In this document: piece after piece, positions 35,776 through 45,154 of the stretch
Position numbering within the stretch: the first letter of the stretch is position 1
Layout: each line of letters starts with the position of its first letter
Assembly (NCBI RefSeq): GCF_004138205.1
Contig: NZ_RXNQ01000001.1
Location: forward strand, 164,335 to 228,334
Direction: 5' to 3'
Source of the DNA: Pedobacter sp. SYP-B3415
Lineage (GTDB): Bacteria > Bacteroidota > Bacteroidia > Sphingobacteriales > Sphingobacteriaceae
Length of the DNA: 64,000 nucleotides
Made by a program: the position numbers and the translations under genes
The notes under the pieces: generated by a model
Told to the model about the DNA's origin: nothing
Databases searched by the model: none
Seen by the model: only the letters and a program-made list of their open reading frames with translations

Positions 35776-35919
35776 ATAGGTATTCGTAGTTCGTATTTAG
35801 ACGTGGCGCACTTCTGCCGGATTTGAGATGTGAGATTTGAGTCCTGAGACCTGCAGTAGTACATAGGTATTCGTAGTTCGTATTTGGACAGGGTGCAGAA
35901 CCCCTCGGCCAGTATGGCG
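35776..35919 (-). repeat. Right 144-bp end block of the repeat element, inverted
   Basis: Read on the minus strand it starts CGCCATACTGGCCGAGGGGT, matches the left block over its first 68 bases without a difference, and contains the same two 23-bp direct repeats and 7-bp repeats with a few substitutions. Both blocks are the same length. Confidence 0.9.
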
Positions 35920-36287
35920 TATTGAGGGGTTAGGCGCCCAGGGGCTTTATACTTTCAACTTTTTACTTTCAACTCAGAGCGGTCTTTCATCCTTTTTCCA
36001 TTTTCTTTGGTCTCGTGAGGAGTCAGGTGCCCAGGGCTTTCAACTTTTCACTTTTGACTTTCAACTCAGAGCGGTCTTTCATCCTTTTTACATTTTCTTT
36101 GGTCTCGTGAGGGGGCAGCGCCCAGGGCTTTATACTTTCAACTTTTTACTTTTAACTTAGAGCGGTCTTTCATCCTTTTTCCATTTTCTTTGGTCTCGTG
36201 AGGAGTCAGGCGCCCAGGGCTTTATACTTTCAACTTTTTACTTTCAACTCAGCAACGGTCTTGCCTCTTTGTTCTTTTTCTTTGATC
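35920..36287 (-). repeat. Right array: four tandem units of 91-92 bp, inverted
   Basis: On the minus strand units begin at 36287, 36195, 36104 and 36012. They have the same composition as the left array, including the outermost variant unit (GAACAAAGAGGCAAGACC). Several carry GTATAAAGCCCTGGGCG instead of the GTTGAAAGC form, so arrays have diverged or been reshuffled unit by unit. The array ends 12 bp from the stop of the HAD gene. Confidence 0.9.
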
Positions 36288-36298
36288 TCATTGCCCCC

Positions 36299-36988
36299 TC
36301 ACACGATCTTCAAGACATCAGTAATACGCTCAACGACAGCCATGCGGTCATCGTCAATATCGTGATCAACCATTTCGTGGGCCCAGGTAATGTGATAGGG
36401 AACATGAATGGCATAACCCCCGATTTTGAGCACGGGCAGCACGTCTGATTTCAGCGAATTACCGATCATCAACAGTTGTGAAGCCTCTATATCAAGGTGT
36501 TTGATCAGCTTGCTGTAATTGCCCTCATCTTTTTCAGACATGATCTCTATGTGGTGGAAGTACGGCATCAATCCTGACTTGCGCAGCTTTCGTTCCTGGT
36601 CAAGCAAATCACCCTTGGTAGCGAGAACCAGCCTGTACTTAGGCCTTAGTGCAGCAAGCACTTGCTCAACACCTTCCAGCAGTTCTACCGGCTGGTTAAT
36701 CTGTTTCTTTCCAAGCTCAAGAATTTGCCGCAAGAGCGCCCCCGGCAGGTTATCTCCGCTTGCAGCAAGGGCTGCTTCGGTCATAGATAAAATAAAACCC
36801 TTTGTTCCGTAGCCGTATAGCGGCAGGTTCGCAAGAATCGTTTCGTGCAGGGTACGGCTCAGTTCCTGTTTTGAAGCGTATCCCGCCATGAGTTCATAGT
36901 AGGTCTGTTCAACTTCCTGGAAATACCCTTCATTTGCCCAAAGTGTATCGTCCGCATCAAAAGCCACTACTTTTATATCTGCATGCAT
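36299..36988 (-). CDS. HAD superfamily hydrolase (YjjG-like)
   Basis: A 229-residue phosphatase. Motif I is VAFDADDTLWANEGYF (nucleophile and acid Asp), motif II LVLATKGD, motif III the lysine in GNYSKLIKHL, and motif IV MIGNSLKSDVLPVLKIGG with the metal Asp. The helical cap between motifs I and II resembles the C1 type of YjjG and phosphoglycolate phosphatases. Substrate unknown; a sugar-phosphate or nucleotide is likely. A TATATTCG element lies in the short upstream gap. Its stop codon abuts the right repeat array. Confidence 0.82.
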   Translation of the reverse strand: MHADIKVVAFDADDTLWANEGYFQEVEQTYYELMAGYASKQELSRTLHETILANLPLYGYGTKGFILSMTEAALAASGDNLPGALLRQILELGKKQINQPVELLEGVEQVLAALRPKYRLVLATKGDLLDQERKLRKSGLMPYFHHIEIMSEKDEGNYSKLIKHLDIEASQLLMIGNSLKSDVLPVLKIGGYAIHVPYHITWAHEMVDHDIDDDRMAVVERITDVLKIV

Positions 36989-37189
36989 GACTCAAATTAA
37001 TTTTTCGGGCGAATATAAAAATTTGGAGGCTATGACTCAATAAAAGGCAGTATTTCAAACCATACTACCTATCCCGGAGCCGTTCCGTAGCAGTGAACCA
37101 GGCCTTATCCGACGCCGTTTAGCTTTTTTTCATCTAATATCTTATCTTTAAAGACCTTAGTAAATTACCTGTACAGGGGAAACCTAACT

Positions 37190-38416
37190 ATGAAAAACAA
37201 AAAGCAGGCAGAACACCTTTCACCTGTAAATGAAGCATCACGCGTAAAGAAACTGCACCGGTACGAGATTCTGGACACTCCGCCGGAGGCTTCTTTTGAT
37301 ACTGTGGCCAGGCTTGCCCAGCGACTTTTCGTGGCGCATGCAGGCTTCATCACTTTTGTTGATGCCGACAGGGTATTTTTAAAATCAAGCACAATAAATT
37401 CCCGGTATCGCGAATTTACGCGCATTGAAAGTTTGTGTTCGATTGCAATTGAAAGTGAGCGCCCTACACTGATTCTTGATACGCGGCAGCTGGAAAGCGA
37501 TGAATATGATCTGGAAGCACTGCTTGAGCAGGAAATCATTTTTTATGCGGGTGCTCCCATCATCACCTCAGACGGCCACAGAATAGGAACGGTTTGCGTC
37601 ACAGATACAAAACCCCGCAATGACATAACAGCGGAGCAGCTTGAAATGCTGGAACTGCTGTCTTTCATCGTCATAGAAAAACTCGAAACACGGCTTGCAG
37701 GGAGGCGGACAATCAGGGCCTATGATGACCGTCTGCACCGCATGGTGCACGACATGAAAAACCCGATCACATCAATTTCAATGTATGCCCAGATCATGGG
37801 GCGCAAAATGCTTGCGGTTGAACGGGTTTCTGAAATATCGAATAAGATTGAGACGGCCGCAAAAAGTGTAGAGCAGCATCTGAATAATGTACTTAATGAA
37901 GCCAAGATAGACAATGAAGGCATCTACCTTGTCGAGCAGCCGGTACTGTTCTCGGACTTGACAGAAACACTAAAAAACACGTTCGAATTATCCCTGAATA
38001 ACAAGAAACAGAAACTGCACATTATACAACCGGCCGGTCTGACCTTATATATAGACAGGGAACGTATCCAGGATGTATTGGATAACCTTTTAAGTAATGC
38101 CATTAAGTATTCTCACCGTGACGCTGAAATCCGGCTGATAGTTGAATCATCTGAAAACATGGCCACAATTGAGTTTCGCGACCAGGGCGTCGGAATGACC
38201 GAAGAAGATCTTCAAAAAGTCTTTGTCAGATTCGCCAGGCTCAGCTCGGTGCCCACAGCGCATGAACGTTCAAACGGCCTGGGTTTATCTATTGTTAAAA
38301 TGCTGGTAGAATTACATGGTGGCCAGGTCTGGGCCCGCAGTAAAGGTCCAGATAAAGGCAGTTCCTTTTTTCTTACGTTACCTATGTACAAGGCGATGCC
38401 TTTTTCCACCCCCTAG
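37190..38416 (+). CDS. GAF-domain sensor histidine kinase, soluble
   Basis: A 408-residue protein without membrane helices. An N-terminal GAF domain (about residues 20-175; EASRVKKLHRYEILDTPPEA, FVDADRVFLKSS, FYAGAPIITSDGHRIGTVCV) precedes HisKA with the phospho-acceptor His in RMVHDMKNPITSISMYAQIM, and a HATPase_c domain with DNLLSNAIKYSH (N box), FRDQGVGM (G1) and SNGLGLSIVKMLVELHGG (G2). All catalytic boxes are intact. The first 20-residue segment HRYEILDTPPEASFD is typical of cytoplasmic GAF kinases sensing redox, light or small ligands. No response regulator is adjacent, so it is an orphan. Confidence 0.85.
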   Translation: MKNKKQAEHLSPVNEASRVKKLHRYEILDTPPEASFDTVARLAQRLFVAHAGFITFVDADRVFLKSSTINSRYREFTRIESLCSIAIESERPTLILDTRQLESDEYDLEALLEQEIIFYAGAPIITSDGHRIGTVCVTDTKPRNDITAEQLEMLELLSFIVIEKLETRLAGRRTIRAYDDRLHRMVHDMKNPITSISMYAQIMGRKMLAVERVSEISNKIETAAKSVEQHLNNVLNEAKIDNEGIYLVEQPVLFSDLTETLKNTFELSLNNKKQKLHIIQPAGLTLYIDRERIQDVLDNLLSNAIKYSHRDAEIRLIVESSENMATIEFRDQGVGMTEEDLQKVFVRFARLSSVPTAHERSNGLGLSIVKMLVELHGGQVWARSKGPDKGSSFFLTLPMYKAMPFSTP

Positions 38417-38454
38417 CGGAAAAACCTATATTTACGGCGGTTGTGCAGTCGATA

Positions 38455-40836
38455 TTAAAGATCAAATTTCCCCCGCAGGCGGACGTCTTCTGAAGAACTG
38501 CCCAGCATGATGCGAAACTCACCGGCCTCTACCACATGTCTCTCGTGCACATCAATCATGCTCAGTTCCTGATGGCTCAACTGGAAACTGACAGACTGCT
38601 GCTCACCTGGTTTGAGCCTGACTTTCGCAAAACCCTTCAATTGTTTCTGCGGTCCTGACACACTGCGCACCACATCAGTCAGGTACAGTTGAACAACCTC
38701 ACTGCCGGCAAACCGGCCGGTATTTTTCAGATTCAGTGTTACGGTAACTTTAGGTGAAGGAAGTCTATCCTGTACGGTGATCTTCAGATCACTGTATACA
38801 AAGTTCGTGTAACTTAAACCATGACCAAAAGCATACCTTGGTCTGGCGCTTTCCTCAACATAGTCATGACGCGTCGGAAATTTCGCGTTGTAATGCACCG
38901 GGAGTTGTCCGACTGATCGGGGTATCGAAACCGGAAGTTTTCCCGAAGGATTTATGCTGCCTAAAATCGCTGCGGCCACGGCATGACCGCCCTGTTCCCC
39001 GGGATACCATGCATTGAGAATGGCCGGTACGTTTTCGGCGGCCCAGTTGATGTTTAGTGGGCGCCCTTCTATCAAGACCAGCACAACAGGCTTCCCGGTT
39101 GCAACAACCGCCTTCAGCAATTCCAGTTGCCGGCCCATCAGATCGAGGCTGGCCCGGTCAAACCCCTCCCCGCTTTCCATGTCACTGATCTGGTCTTCTT
39201 TTACGGCTGCAGCTCCTGTTTCGAGGTATGTTGTTTTAAAATCACGGGCGCTTGATCCGCCTAAGACCACAATGGCCACATCAGCTCTTCCGGCGGCAGC
39301 AACAGCAGCCGGGATCTCAGTGCCCGTTGTGTCACGGATTGAACATCCTTTTACATAATCAATCTGTGTTTCTTTTCCCAGGGCATCACGTAAACCTTCA
39401 AGTATCGTAACGACTTTTTCAGGTGGTTGCGGGGCGGTATAATCGCCCAGTTGATTGTACTGCGTATCTGCGTTCGGCCCGATTACAGCTACACGCCTCA
39501 GTTTTTGTTTAAGCGGCAGCAAATCACCGTTGTTTTTTAGTAACACGAGCGATTCTTCAGCAACCTCCCGGGCCAGTTTTTTATGCGCTGCGTTGTTTAC
39601 AATCCCTGTAGCTTTTGGCTGGACATACGGATTTTCAAAAAGTCCGAGTTCAAATTTTACGCGCAGCACCCGGGCTACAGCTTCGTCAAGCCGGTGCATG
39701 GACACCTTCCCTGATTTGATGGCCTGCAGCAGCGGTAAATAAAAAGCTTCGCCGCCCAGGTCGTTATCAAGACCGGAATTCATGGCCATGGCTGCCGCGT
39801 CCTCCAGATTGCGGGCCACATGGTGTCCCGAAACAAGTCCGCCGATACTACCGAGATCTGAGACCACAAAACCATTGAAACCCCAACGTTTCCGCAGTAC
39901 TTCGTTAAGAAGGAACTGATCTGCGCTACCTGGTACGCCATCTATAGAACTGTAAGCAGTCATGACCGAGCCGGCACCTGCGCGTACAGCTGCCTCGAAG
40001 GGCGGCAGAAAGTTCTCTAGAAGGTCGCGCCTTCCTAAACTCACGCTGCCCCCATTTTGTCCGCCATCTGGCGTACCGTATGCTGCAAAGTGTTTTAATG
40101 TAGAAACGACATTTCTTCCGCTCTTCAAATCTGTACCCTGAAAGCCTTTAACAACAGCTTTGCCCATGGCGGCCATAAGAAAGGGATCTTCGCCATAAGT
40201 TTCCTCGGTACGCGACCACCGCGGCTCCCTGGCCAGGTCTAGAATGGGGCCGTACCCAAGGTGAGCTCCCTGCAGTCGTGTTTCAACTGCCGTAACGCCA
40301 GCCATCCGTTCAATAAGTTCAGGATTGAATGTACTGGCCTGTGCCAGCGGAACCGGAAAAACCGTCGCCCCTATAGCCATATGGCCATGTGCACATTCTT
40401 CGGCAAGTAACAAGGGTATACCAAGACGTGTTCGTGTAACCGCATATCGCTGAAGCGCGTTAGCAGCTTCAGCCGCCGTTCTCGGATTGAGCCCGTTTGC
40501 CAGCGTCTTTTTGGTCCACGGATCTGCCCGCAACGTTGCCCACAGGGCGCCGATGTGCCGGGTTGTGATTTCGGTTTTGAATTTTTCAGATACGGTCATC
40601 CGCCCCGCAGTACCGGTATACATTTCCCAGCCCAGCAGGGTAAGCAGCTGACCGGCCTTTTCTTCGACGGTCATCCGGCCCACCAGATCACGGACCCGTT
40701 CACCGACGGGAAGACGGGCATTTTTGTACGGTGCGCGGCTCAAATCAGCCGTTTGGGCATAAGAGGTAAGCACGTTGACAATGATTGCCACTACGACAGC
40801 TCCTGCAACGAGTCCTCTCCTGAATGGCTTTTTCAT
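38455..40836 (-). CDS. bglX: Glycoside hydrolase family 3 beta-glucosidase-like enzyme
   Basis: About 793 residues with a signal peptide (LVAGAVVVAIIVNVLTSYAQ), so periplasmic or surface. The (beta/alpha)8 domain contains LLLAEECAHGHMAIG, LGYGPILDLAREPRWSRTEETYGED and GFVVSDLGSIGGL, whose Asp is the family nucleophile. The second domain has VAVIGPNADTQYNQLGDYT, VVLIEGRPLNINW and WYPGEQGG, and a fibronectin-III-like domain ends the protein (FAGSEVVQLYLTDVV). Probable exo-beta-glucosidase or xylosidase. The ATG at 40836 starts the signal peptide; an upstream frame extension lies inside a terminator. Confidence 0.87.
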   Translation of the reverse strand: MKKPFRRGLVAGAVVVAIIVNVLTSYAQTADLSRAPYKNARLPVGERVRDLVGRMTVEEKAGQLLTLLGWEMYTGTAGRMTVSEKFKTEITTRHIGALWATLRADPWTKKTLANGLNPRTAAEAANALQRYAVTRTRLGIPLLLAEECAHGHMAIGATVFPVPLAQASTFNPELIERMAGVTAVETRLQGAHLGYGPILDLAREPRWSRTEETYGEDPFLMAAMGKAVVKGFQGTDLKSGRNVVSTLKHFAAYGTPDGGQNGGSVSLGRRDLLENFLPPFEAAVRAGAGSVMTAYSSIDGVPGSADQFLLNEVLRKRWGFNGFVVSDLGSIGGLVSGHHVARNLEDAAAMAMNSGLDNDLGGEAFYLPLLQAIKSGKVSMHRLDEAVARVLRVKFELGLFENPYVQPKATGIVNNAAHKKLAREVAEESLVLLKNNGDLLPLKQKLRRVAVIGPNADTQYNQLGDYTAPQPPEKVVTILEGLRDALGKETQIDYVKGCSIRDTTGTEIPAAVAAAGRADVAIVVLGGSSARDFKTTYLETGAAAVKEDQISDMESGEGFDRASLDLMGRQLELLKAVVATGKPVVLVLIEGRPLNINWAAENVPAILNAWYPGEQGGHAVAAAILGSINPSGKLPVSIPRSVGQLPVHYNAKFPTRHDYVEESARPRYAFGHGLSYTNFVYSDLKITVQDRLPSPKVTVTLNLKNTGRFAGSEVVQLYLTDVVRSVSGPQKQLKGFAKVRLKPGEQQSVSFQLSHQELSMIDVHERHVVEAGEFRIMLGSSSEDVRLRGKFDL

Positions 40837-40853
40837 GCCTGTCATCTTTGTTA

Positions 40854-40885
40854 TAAAAAATAATGCCGGCTGTGGGGCCGGCATT
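40854..40885 (-). terminator. Rho-independent terminator between the GH92 and GH3 genes
   Basis: On the minus strand AATGCCGGC and GCCGGCATT (plus positions 40877-40885 and 40862-40870) form a 9-bp stem with a 6-nt loop, then ATTTTTTATAA. It separates the GH92 transcript from GH3, whose start is 18 bp further on. Confidence 0.75.
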
Positions 40886-40926
40886 GTATGCTCAAGTCAT
40901 TGCGAACAAAGACTAAGGTGTATCTA

Positions 40927-43227
40927 CTATTTCAATTCTGAATAAGGGCGGTCTGCTGCAGCGACACCCCATGTTGCTGATGGTTTAGCACCCATTGTCA
41001 GCTCCAGTATGCCACCGGATACCAGATCCTGATGACTAATATACGACTTGTTATAATTGCGCCCGTTCAGTTTCACAGACTGAATATATTTATTCTCTTT
41101 TGAATTGTTTAGCACCCGCAGCTTCATTGTTTTACCCTTTCCAAGCTGGATCTCTGCCTCATCGACTACCGGGCTGCCAAAAACATACAATCCGTTTGCC
41201 GGATTAGCGGGATAAAAGCCAAGGGCAGAGAAAATGTACCATGCTGACATTTGTCCAACGTCTTCATTGCCGCTCAAACCGTCATTCTTATCTGTATAAA
41301 GGTGATCAAGAACATGACGAACCTGATCGGCCGTTTTCCAGGGTTGACCTGCATAGGCATACATATAAGTAATGTGGTGACTTGGCTCATTCCCGTGTGC
41401 GTACTGACCAATCAATCCGCTGATATCAGGCGATGCCTCTTTCCCCATGTCGCCCTGCACAATAAAAAGAGAATCAAGCTTCTGAATAAAACGCTTTTCA
41501 CCTCCTATCAGATTGATCAGTCCTTCTACATCCTGCGGTACCAGCCAGAGATATTGCCAGGCATTGCCTTCTGTATAATCGTTTTTGCCGTGAATGGACT
41601 CGAAAGGATTGAACGGACTGCGCCAGGTGTTGTCGTTGATCCGTCCGCGCATATAACCGCTGCCTTTTTCAAAATAATTGACATAATTTTTTCCTCGCTT
41701 CAGCCAGTAGGCATAATCGTTTGCTTTACCATCTTTTTTTGCAACCTGGCTGATTGCCCAGTCTGCAATGGCATATTCCATTCCTTTCGCTACCGATTCG
41801 GGCATACTGTCTGCCGGGATGTATCCTTTTGACTTAACAAAGTTTAGTCCGCGCTCGTCAAGCATGGCTGTTTTTGTCATCGCTTCATAGGCGAGCTTCT
41901 TGTCAAAACCGCCAAATCTTTTCAGGTAAGCATCTGCAACAACGGTTATAGCGGGATTACCCACCATACAATTGGTTTCATTGCCCATCAGGTGCCAGAC
42001 CGGTAATTTCCCTTGCTGCTTATAAATATTGAGCATGGTGTTCACCATATCAGAAACTTTCTCCGGATGAATCACGGTCATAAGCGGGTGCGCGGCACGG
42101 TAGGTATCCCAAAGCGAAAAAGTCGTGTAATTCGTAAAGCCGGGTTTTGAGTAGATCTTTTTATCGGTACCGTAGTAATCGCCGTTGTGATCGTTAAACA
42201 CCGAAGGTGCGATCATGCTGTGGTACATGGCTGTATAAAACGTACGAAGCCGCGCTTCGTCTTTGGTTTTGATCCGGATCTTTTGTAACTCCCGTTCCCA
42301 TTTGGCATCAGCCGCCGCTACGGTTTTGCTAAAATCCCATCCGGGCAACTCGGCTTTAATATTTGCCGCTGCATTGGTCATACTAACCGGCGAGATACCG
42401 ACCTTTACCTGCACTACGCCGCCATTGCCACTGAAAGTAACGAGACCTTTTGTGCGCTTTGCCTTGAGTTCGCTTCCGGTCTTCAGGGCTGTATTGTCAA
42501 AAACAGCGAGCGTTTCGATTGGCCGGGAAAATTGCATGGTAAAATATATCTTCTGATCTTCTGCCCAACCCTTGCTGTACCGGTAACCGGCAATGGTTGT
42601 CGGATTGATCTGTTTGATATAACTCTCGGTCACCCCGTCCCAGCCAATGCCTTCTTTCAGGTCGATCACGAGTTTTCCCGCCTTACCTGCGGGATAGGTA
42701 TACTGATGGAAACCAACGCGTTCTGTAGCAGTGAGTTCTGCTTTGATGCCGTAACGCAGCAACTGAACGGAATAATATCCGGCTTTAGCCGTTTCCTGCT
42801 CATGGCTGAATGAAGAGTAATATCCTGAAGACGGTTTGCCAGCTTCGCCTTTTACCATTTTTACATCACCGGTAACAGGCATAATTGAGATATCGCCAAG
42901 ATCGCCAATACCTGTACCGCTTAAATGCGTCTGTGCAAAGCCAATGATGGTAGAGTCTGAATAGTGGTAGCCCGAGCACCAGTCCCAGCCTTGCGACAGG
43001 TTAGCCGGACCAACCTGTACGGCCCCGAATGGAACGTTTGCGCCCATAAAAACGTGACCGTGAAAACCGGTGCCGATAAACGGATCTACAAACCTGGTAA
43101 GCCTGGAATTTGTGGCCGAAGACTTTTGGGCCTGTGCAAAATGACTTGCAAAAGCAACCAGGAAGGCTGCAAACAGACACCCCGATATGCGGCGACAAAA
43201 GCGCGCTTTGAAATGATGATGGCTCAT
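40927..43227 (-). CDS. Glycoside hydrolase family 92 alpha-1,2-mannosidase-like enzyme
   Basis: A 766-residue exported protein (signal LFAAFLVAFASHFAQAQ). GH92 hallmarks: VDPFIGTGFHGHVFMGANVP at the N-terminus, WCSGYHYSDSTIIGFAQTHLSGTG, SLWDTYRAAHPLMT, HLMGNETNCMVGNPA, FNPFESIHGKNDYTEGNAWQYLW and GNEDVGQMSAWYIFSALGFYP, which carry the calcium and catalytic acid residues. The family removes mannose from N-glycans or fungal mannan. With the adjacent GH3 enzyme it suggests glycan scavenging, although a terminator separates them and no SusC/D pair is near. Confidence 0.9.
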   Translation of the reverse strand: MSHHHFKARFCRRISGCLFAAFLVAFASHFAQAQKSSATNSRLTRFVDPFIGTGFHGHVFMGANVPFGAVQVGPANLSQGWDWCSGYHYSDSTIIGFAQTHLSGTGIGDLGDISIMPVTGDVKMVKGEAGKPSSGYYSSFSHEQETAKAGYYSVQLLRYGIKAELTATERVGFHQYTYPAGKAGKLVIDLKEGIGWDGVTESYIKQINPTTIAGYRYSKGWAEDQKIYFTMQFSRPIETLAVFDNTALKTGSELKAKRTKGLVTFSGNGGVVQVKVGISPVSMTNAAANIKAELPGWDFSKTVAAADAKWERELQKIRIKTKDEARLRTFYTAMYHSMIAPSVFNDHNGDYYGTDKKIYSKPGFTNYTTFSLWDTYRAAHPLMTVIHPEKVSDMVNTMLNIYKQQGKLPVWHLMGNETNCMVGNPAITVVADAYLKRFGGFDKKLAYEAMTKTAMLDERGLNFVKSKGYIPADSMPESVAKGMEYAIADWAISQVAKKDGKANDYAYWLKRGKNYVNYFEKGSGYMRGRINDNTWRSPFNPFESIHGKNDYTEGNAWQYLWLVPQDVEGLINLIGGEKRFIQKLDSLFIVQGDMGKEASPDISGLIGQYAHGNEPSHHITYMYAYAGQPWKTADQVRHVLDHLYTDKNDGLSGNEDVGQMSAWYIFSALGFYPANPANGLYVFGSPVVDEAEIQLGKGKTMKLRVLNNSKENKYIQSVKLNGRNYNKSYISHQDLVSGGILELTMGAKPSATWGVAAADRPYSELK

Positions 43228-43306
43228 ATGAATTGGTTACTAAAACGTTTTGCAAGGTAAGAAACCTCGCTTTGATTCGCAAGCCGCGGAGGTCTATAAG
43301 GAAACC

Positions 43307-43612
43307 CTAATCATGGCTATTGCCAACTACCTGAAGGATCTCATTGTAAAGCAGGCCGCTTCCTCCGCCATAATGCTGGATTATTTTAAGATCAGGGAAG
43401 GTTCCGAAAAAGCCCCGCAGCACGCGTTCCTCATCGTCGGTAATGCCGCTTCCCAGCAGAACAACAGACAGTCTCTGCGCTTTGGCCACTTCAAAAGCTT
43501 CGGCATTGGTCAGCGCGGTGAAACCGTTCCAGCCTTCGCGGGCGTTTAAAAGCCGGTGCAGAATGGCGCACATTTTCGGGTCGCGGCCAATATAGAGTAT
43601 ATTTGTATCCAT
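43307..43612 (-). CDS. Small degenerate receiver-like protein
   Basis: A 101-residue frame starting DTNILYIGRDPKMCAILHRL and continuing RLSVVLLGSGITDDEERVLRGF. The pattern of hydrophobic strands and helices follows CheY-like receiver domains (strand 1 ILYIG, strand 3 VVLLGSGI), but the phospho-acceptor Asp at the end of strand 3 is replaced (LLGSG) and the acidic pair after strand 1 is missing. If real it is a pseudo-receiver or protein-interaction domain. It reads in the same direction as GH92, 79 bp upstream of that gene, with the pirin terminator above it. Confidence 0.5.
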   Translation of the reverse strand: MDTNILYIGRDPKMCAILHRLLNAREGWNGFTALTNAEAFEVAKAQRLSVVLLGSGITDDEERVLRGFFGTFPDLKIIQHYGGGSGLLYNEILQVVGNSHD

Positions 43613-43652
43613 AAAAAAAAGCAAAGCCTGTGGTAAAACGTTACCACAGGCT
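43613..43652 (-). terminator. Rho-independent terminator after the pirin gene
   Basis: A perfect 12-bp stem, AGCCTGTGGTAA (43625-43636) with TTACCACAGGCT (43641-43652) and loop AACG; on the minus strand it is followed by TTGC and eight T residues. Confidence 0.85.
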
Positions 43653-43665
43653 GTTTGTTGACCTG

Positions 43666-44388
43666 TTATTGTAATTGCATCGGCACGTCCATAACCAGAA
43701 CTTCGGCACCATCGGTATCTGCCCTGAAACTGATCTCAGCGGCATCCCAGACACCGTAGCCATCGCGGGTGTCAAGCTGCTGCCCGCTTACAGTTACTTT
43801 TCCGCTGATTACAAAAAAGTAGGCCCCGTTTCCCGGCTTGCGAATTGTATAGGCTGTCTCAAAACCGGCGTCGAACCTGCCGAGTGAAAACCAGGCATCC
43901 TGGTGAATCCAGACACCTTCGTCATCAGCATTTGGCGACAGAATCTGCTGAAACCGGTTATGCCGCTCATCAAGGTTAAGCGACAGCTGACCGTAGCGAG
44001 GTGTTACATTTTTTTTATTTGGGAAGAGCCAGATCTGCAGCAGGTTCACTTCCTGATCAGGATCTGCGTTGTATTCGCTGTGATATACGCCGGTACCGGC
44101 GCTCATGACCTGGATATCGCCGTTTTTGATCACTGATGCATTGCCCATGCTGTCTTCATGTGCCAGGCTGCCTGTTAGCGGGATGGTAATGATTTCCATG
44201 TTGTCATGCGGATGCGATCCGAACCCCCGGCCCCCGGCTACCCGGTCATCATTCAATACCCGGAGTACACCGAAATTCATCATCTCGGGATTGTAATGAT
44301 TGGCAAAGCTGAACGTGTGGTGAGCGTCTAACCATCCGTGATTGGCGTGTCCGCGCATATTGGCGGTGTGCAAAACTGATTGTGCCAT
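43666..44388 (-). CDS. Pirin family protein
   Basis: A 240-residue bicupin. The N-terminal cupin has metal ligands in GWLDAHHTFSFANHYNP, GFGSHPHDNMEIITIPLTG and HEDSMGNASVIKNGDIQVMSA, followed by GTGVYHSEYN; the C-terminal cupin is shorter. Metal-binding pirins can act as quercetin dioxygenases in vitro; the role in this group is unknown. The ATG at 44388 is chosen because AAGGA lies 7 nt upstream, a rare clear ribosome-binding site in this window. Confidence 0.88.
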   Translation of the reverse strand: MAQSVLHTANMRGHANHGWLDAHHTFSFANHYNPEMMNFGVLRVLNDDRVAGGRGFGSHPHDNMEIITIPLTGSLAHEDSMGNASVIKNGDIQVMSAGTGVYHSEYNADPDQEVNLLQIWLFPNKKNVTPRYGQLSLNLDERHNRFQQILSPNADDEGVWIHQDAWFSLGRFDAGFETAYTIRKPGNGAYFFVISGKVTVSGQQLDTRDGYGVWDAAEISFRADTDGAEVLVMDVPMQLQ

Positions 44389-44412
44389 GTTTAATTCCTT
44401 TCGTTTATGATA

Positions 44413-44440
44413 CAAAAATACAGCCCTGAAACCGGGCTGT
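44413..44440 (-). terminator. Rho-independent terminator of the ispE-osmC-metZ-alkD run
   Basis: ACAGCCC (44420-44426) pairs with GGGCTGT (44434-44440) around 7 nt; on the minus strand it is followed by ATTTTTG. Confidence 0.65.
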
Positions 44441-44462
44441 TATTGATGTAGGTTAAGAAAGA

Positions 44463-45146
44463 CTACGAGTACAAATCGAGCTTTTTGAACACACTTTGAC
44501 TGTTCAATTCAACAAGCGCATGCTTTGCTACCCGGGAAGCGTGTTTATCGCCCCGATCTACGATTTCTTCTGCACAACACTTCGCAGCGGCGTGTAAAAA
44601 AGCGCTGCGCTTACCGAGTTGACGTAATGCCCAGTTTACTGCTTTCTTTACAAAGTTCCTGTTGTCTGCGGCATGTTCAGCAATGAGGGGGAAAAATTTC
44701 AGAAAGTTTGCGTCCGGCTCATTTTTCAGGTGAACGGCAGCTTCGGCAATCATTGAAAAAGCACAGCGCTTTTCGAATTCAGCATCACGCGCAGCGAAAA
44801 GAAAAACTTTATCAGCAAACCAGGGAGTCTTTATGAAAAGTGTACTTGCCTGATCACAAATATCCCAGGAGCTGAAATCAGCAACCCAGGCATCAATCTG
44901 CTCGGGTGTAACCAGTGTGTAATCCCCAATAAAAGCCGCCAGTAACCGCGCTTCATGAATGCCTGTATTCCACAATGCCAGCGAAAGTGGCTGGTTTTTC
45001 CCGATCTGTCTGGCAAGCGCTCTGACTTGTGGTACCCGCAGACCAAGTGCTTTAGACGCATTGATACCAAAGTGCTGCATCCGTACCAGGTATTGCGGGT
45101 CTGCCGCTGTCCTGAGTTCGCTGATTATAAAATCAACATCTGTCAT
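44463..45146 (-). CDS. DNA alkylation repair protein, AlkD-like
   Basis: A 227-residue all-helical HEAT-repeat protein. FGINASKALGLRVPQVRALARQ and HEARLLAAFIGD, then SSWDICDQASTLFIKTPWF and KKAVNWALRQLGKRS, match the AlkD family, whose concave surface flips out alkylated bases without a lesion pocket; the Trp and Asp of SSWDICDQ lie at the active cleft. Expected to excise N3- and N7-alkyl purines. It begins 8 bp after the metZ-like gene on the same transcript. Confidence 0.85.
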   Translation of the reverse strand: MTDVDFIISELRTAADPQYLVRMQHFGINASKALGLRVPQVRALARQIGKNQPLSLALWNTGIHEARLLAAFIGDYTLVTPEQIDAWVADFSSWDICDQASTLFIKTPWFADKVFLFAARDAEFEKRCAFSMIAEAAVHLKNEPDANFLKFFPLIAEHAADNRNFVKKAVNWALRQLGKRSAFLHAAAKCCAEEIVDRGDKHASRVAKHALVELNSQSVFKKLDLYS

Positions 45147-45154
45147 GTTACGGC

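Noticed and set aside
38455..43227. Complete polysaccharide utilisation locus
   Set aside because: GH3 and GH92 are separated by a terminator and have no SusC/SusD pair or regulator beside them; the SusC/SusD pair of the window is 23 kb away.
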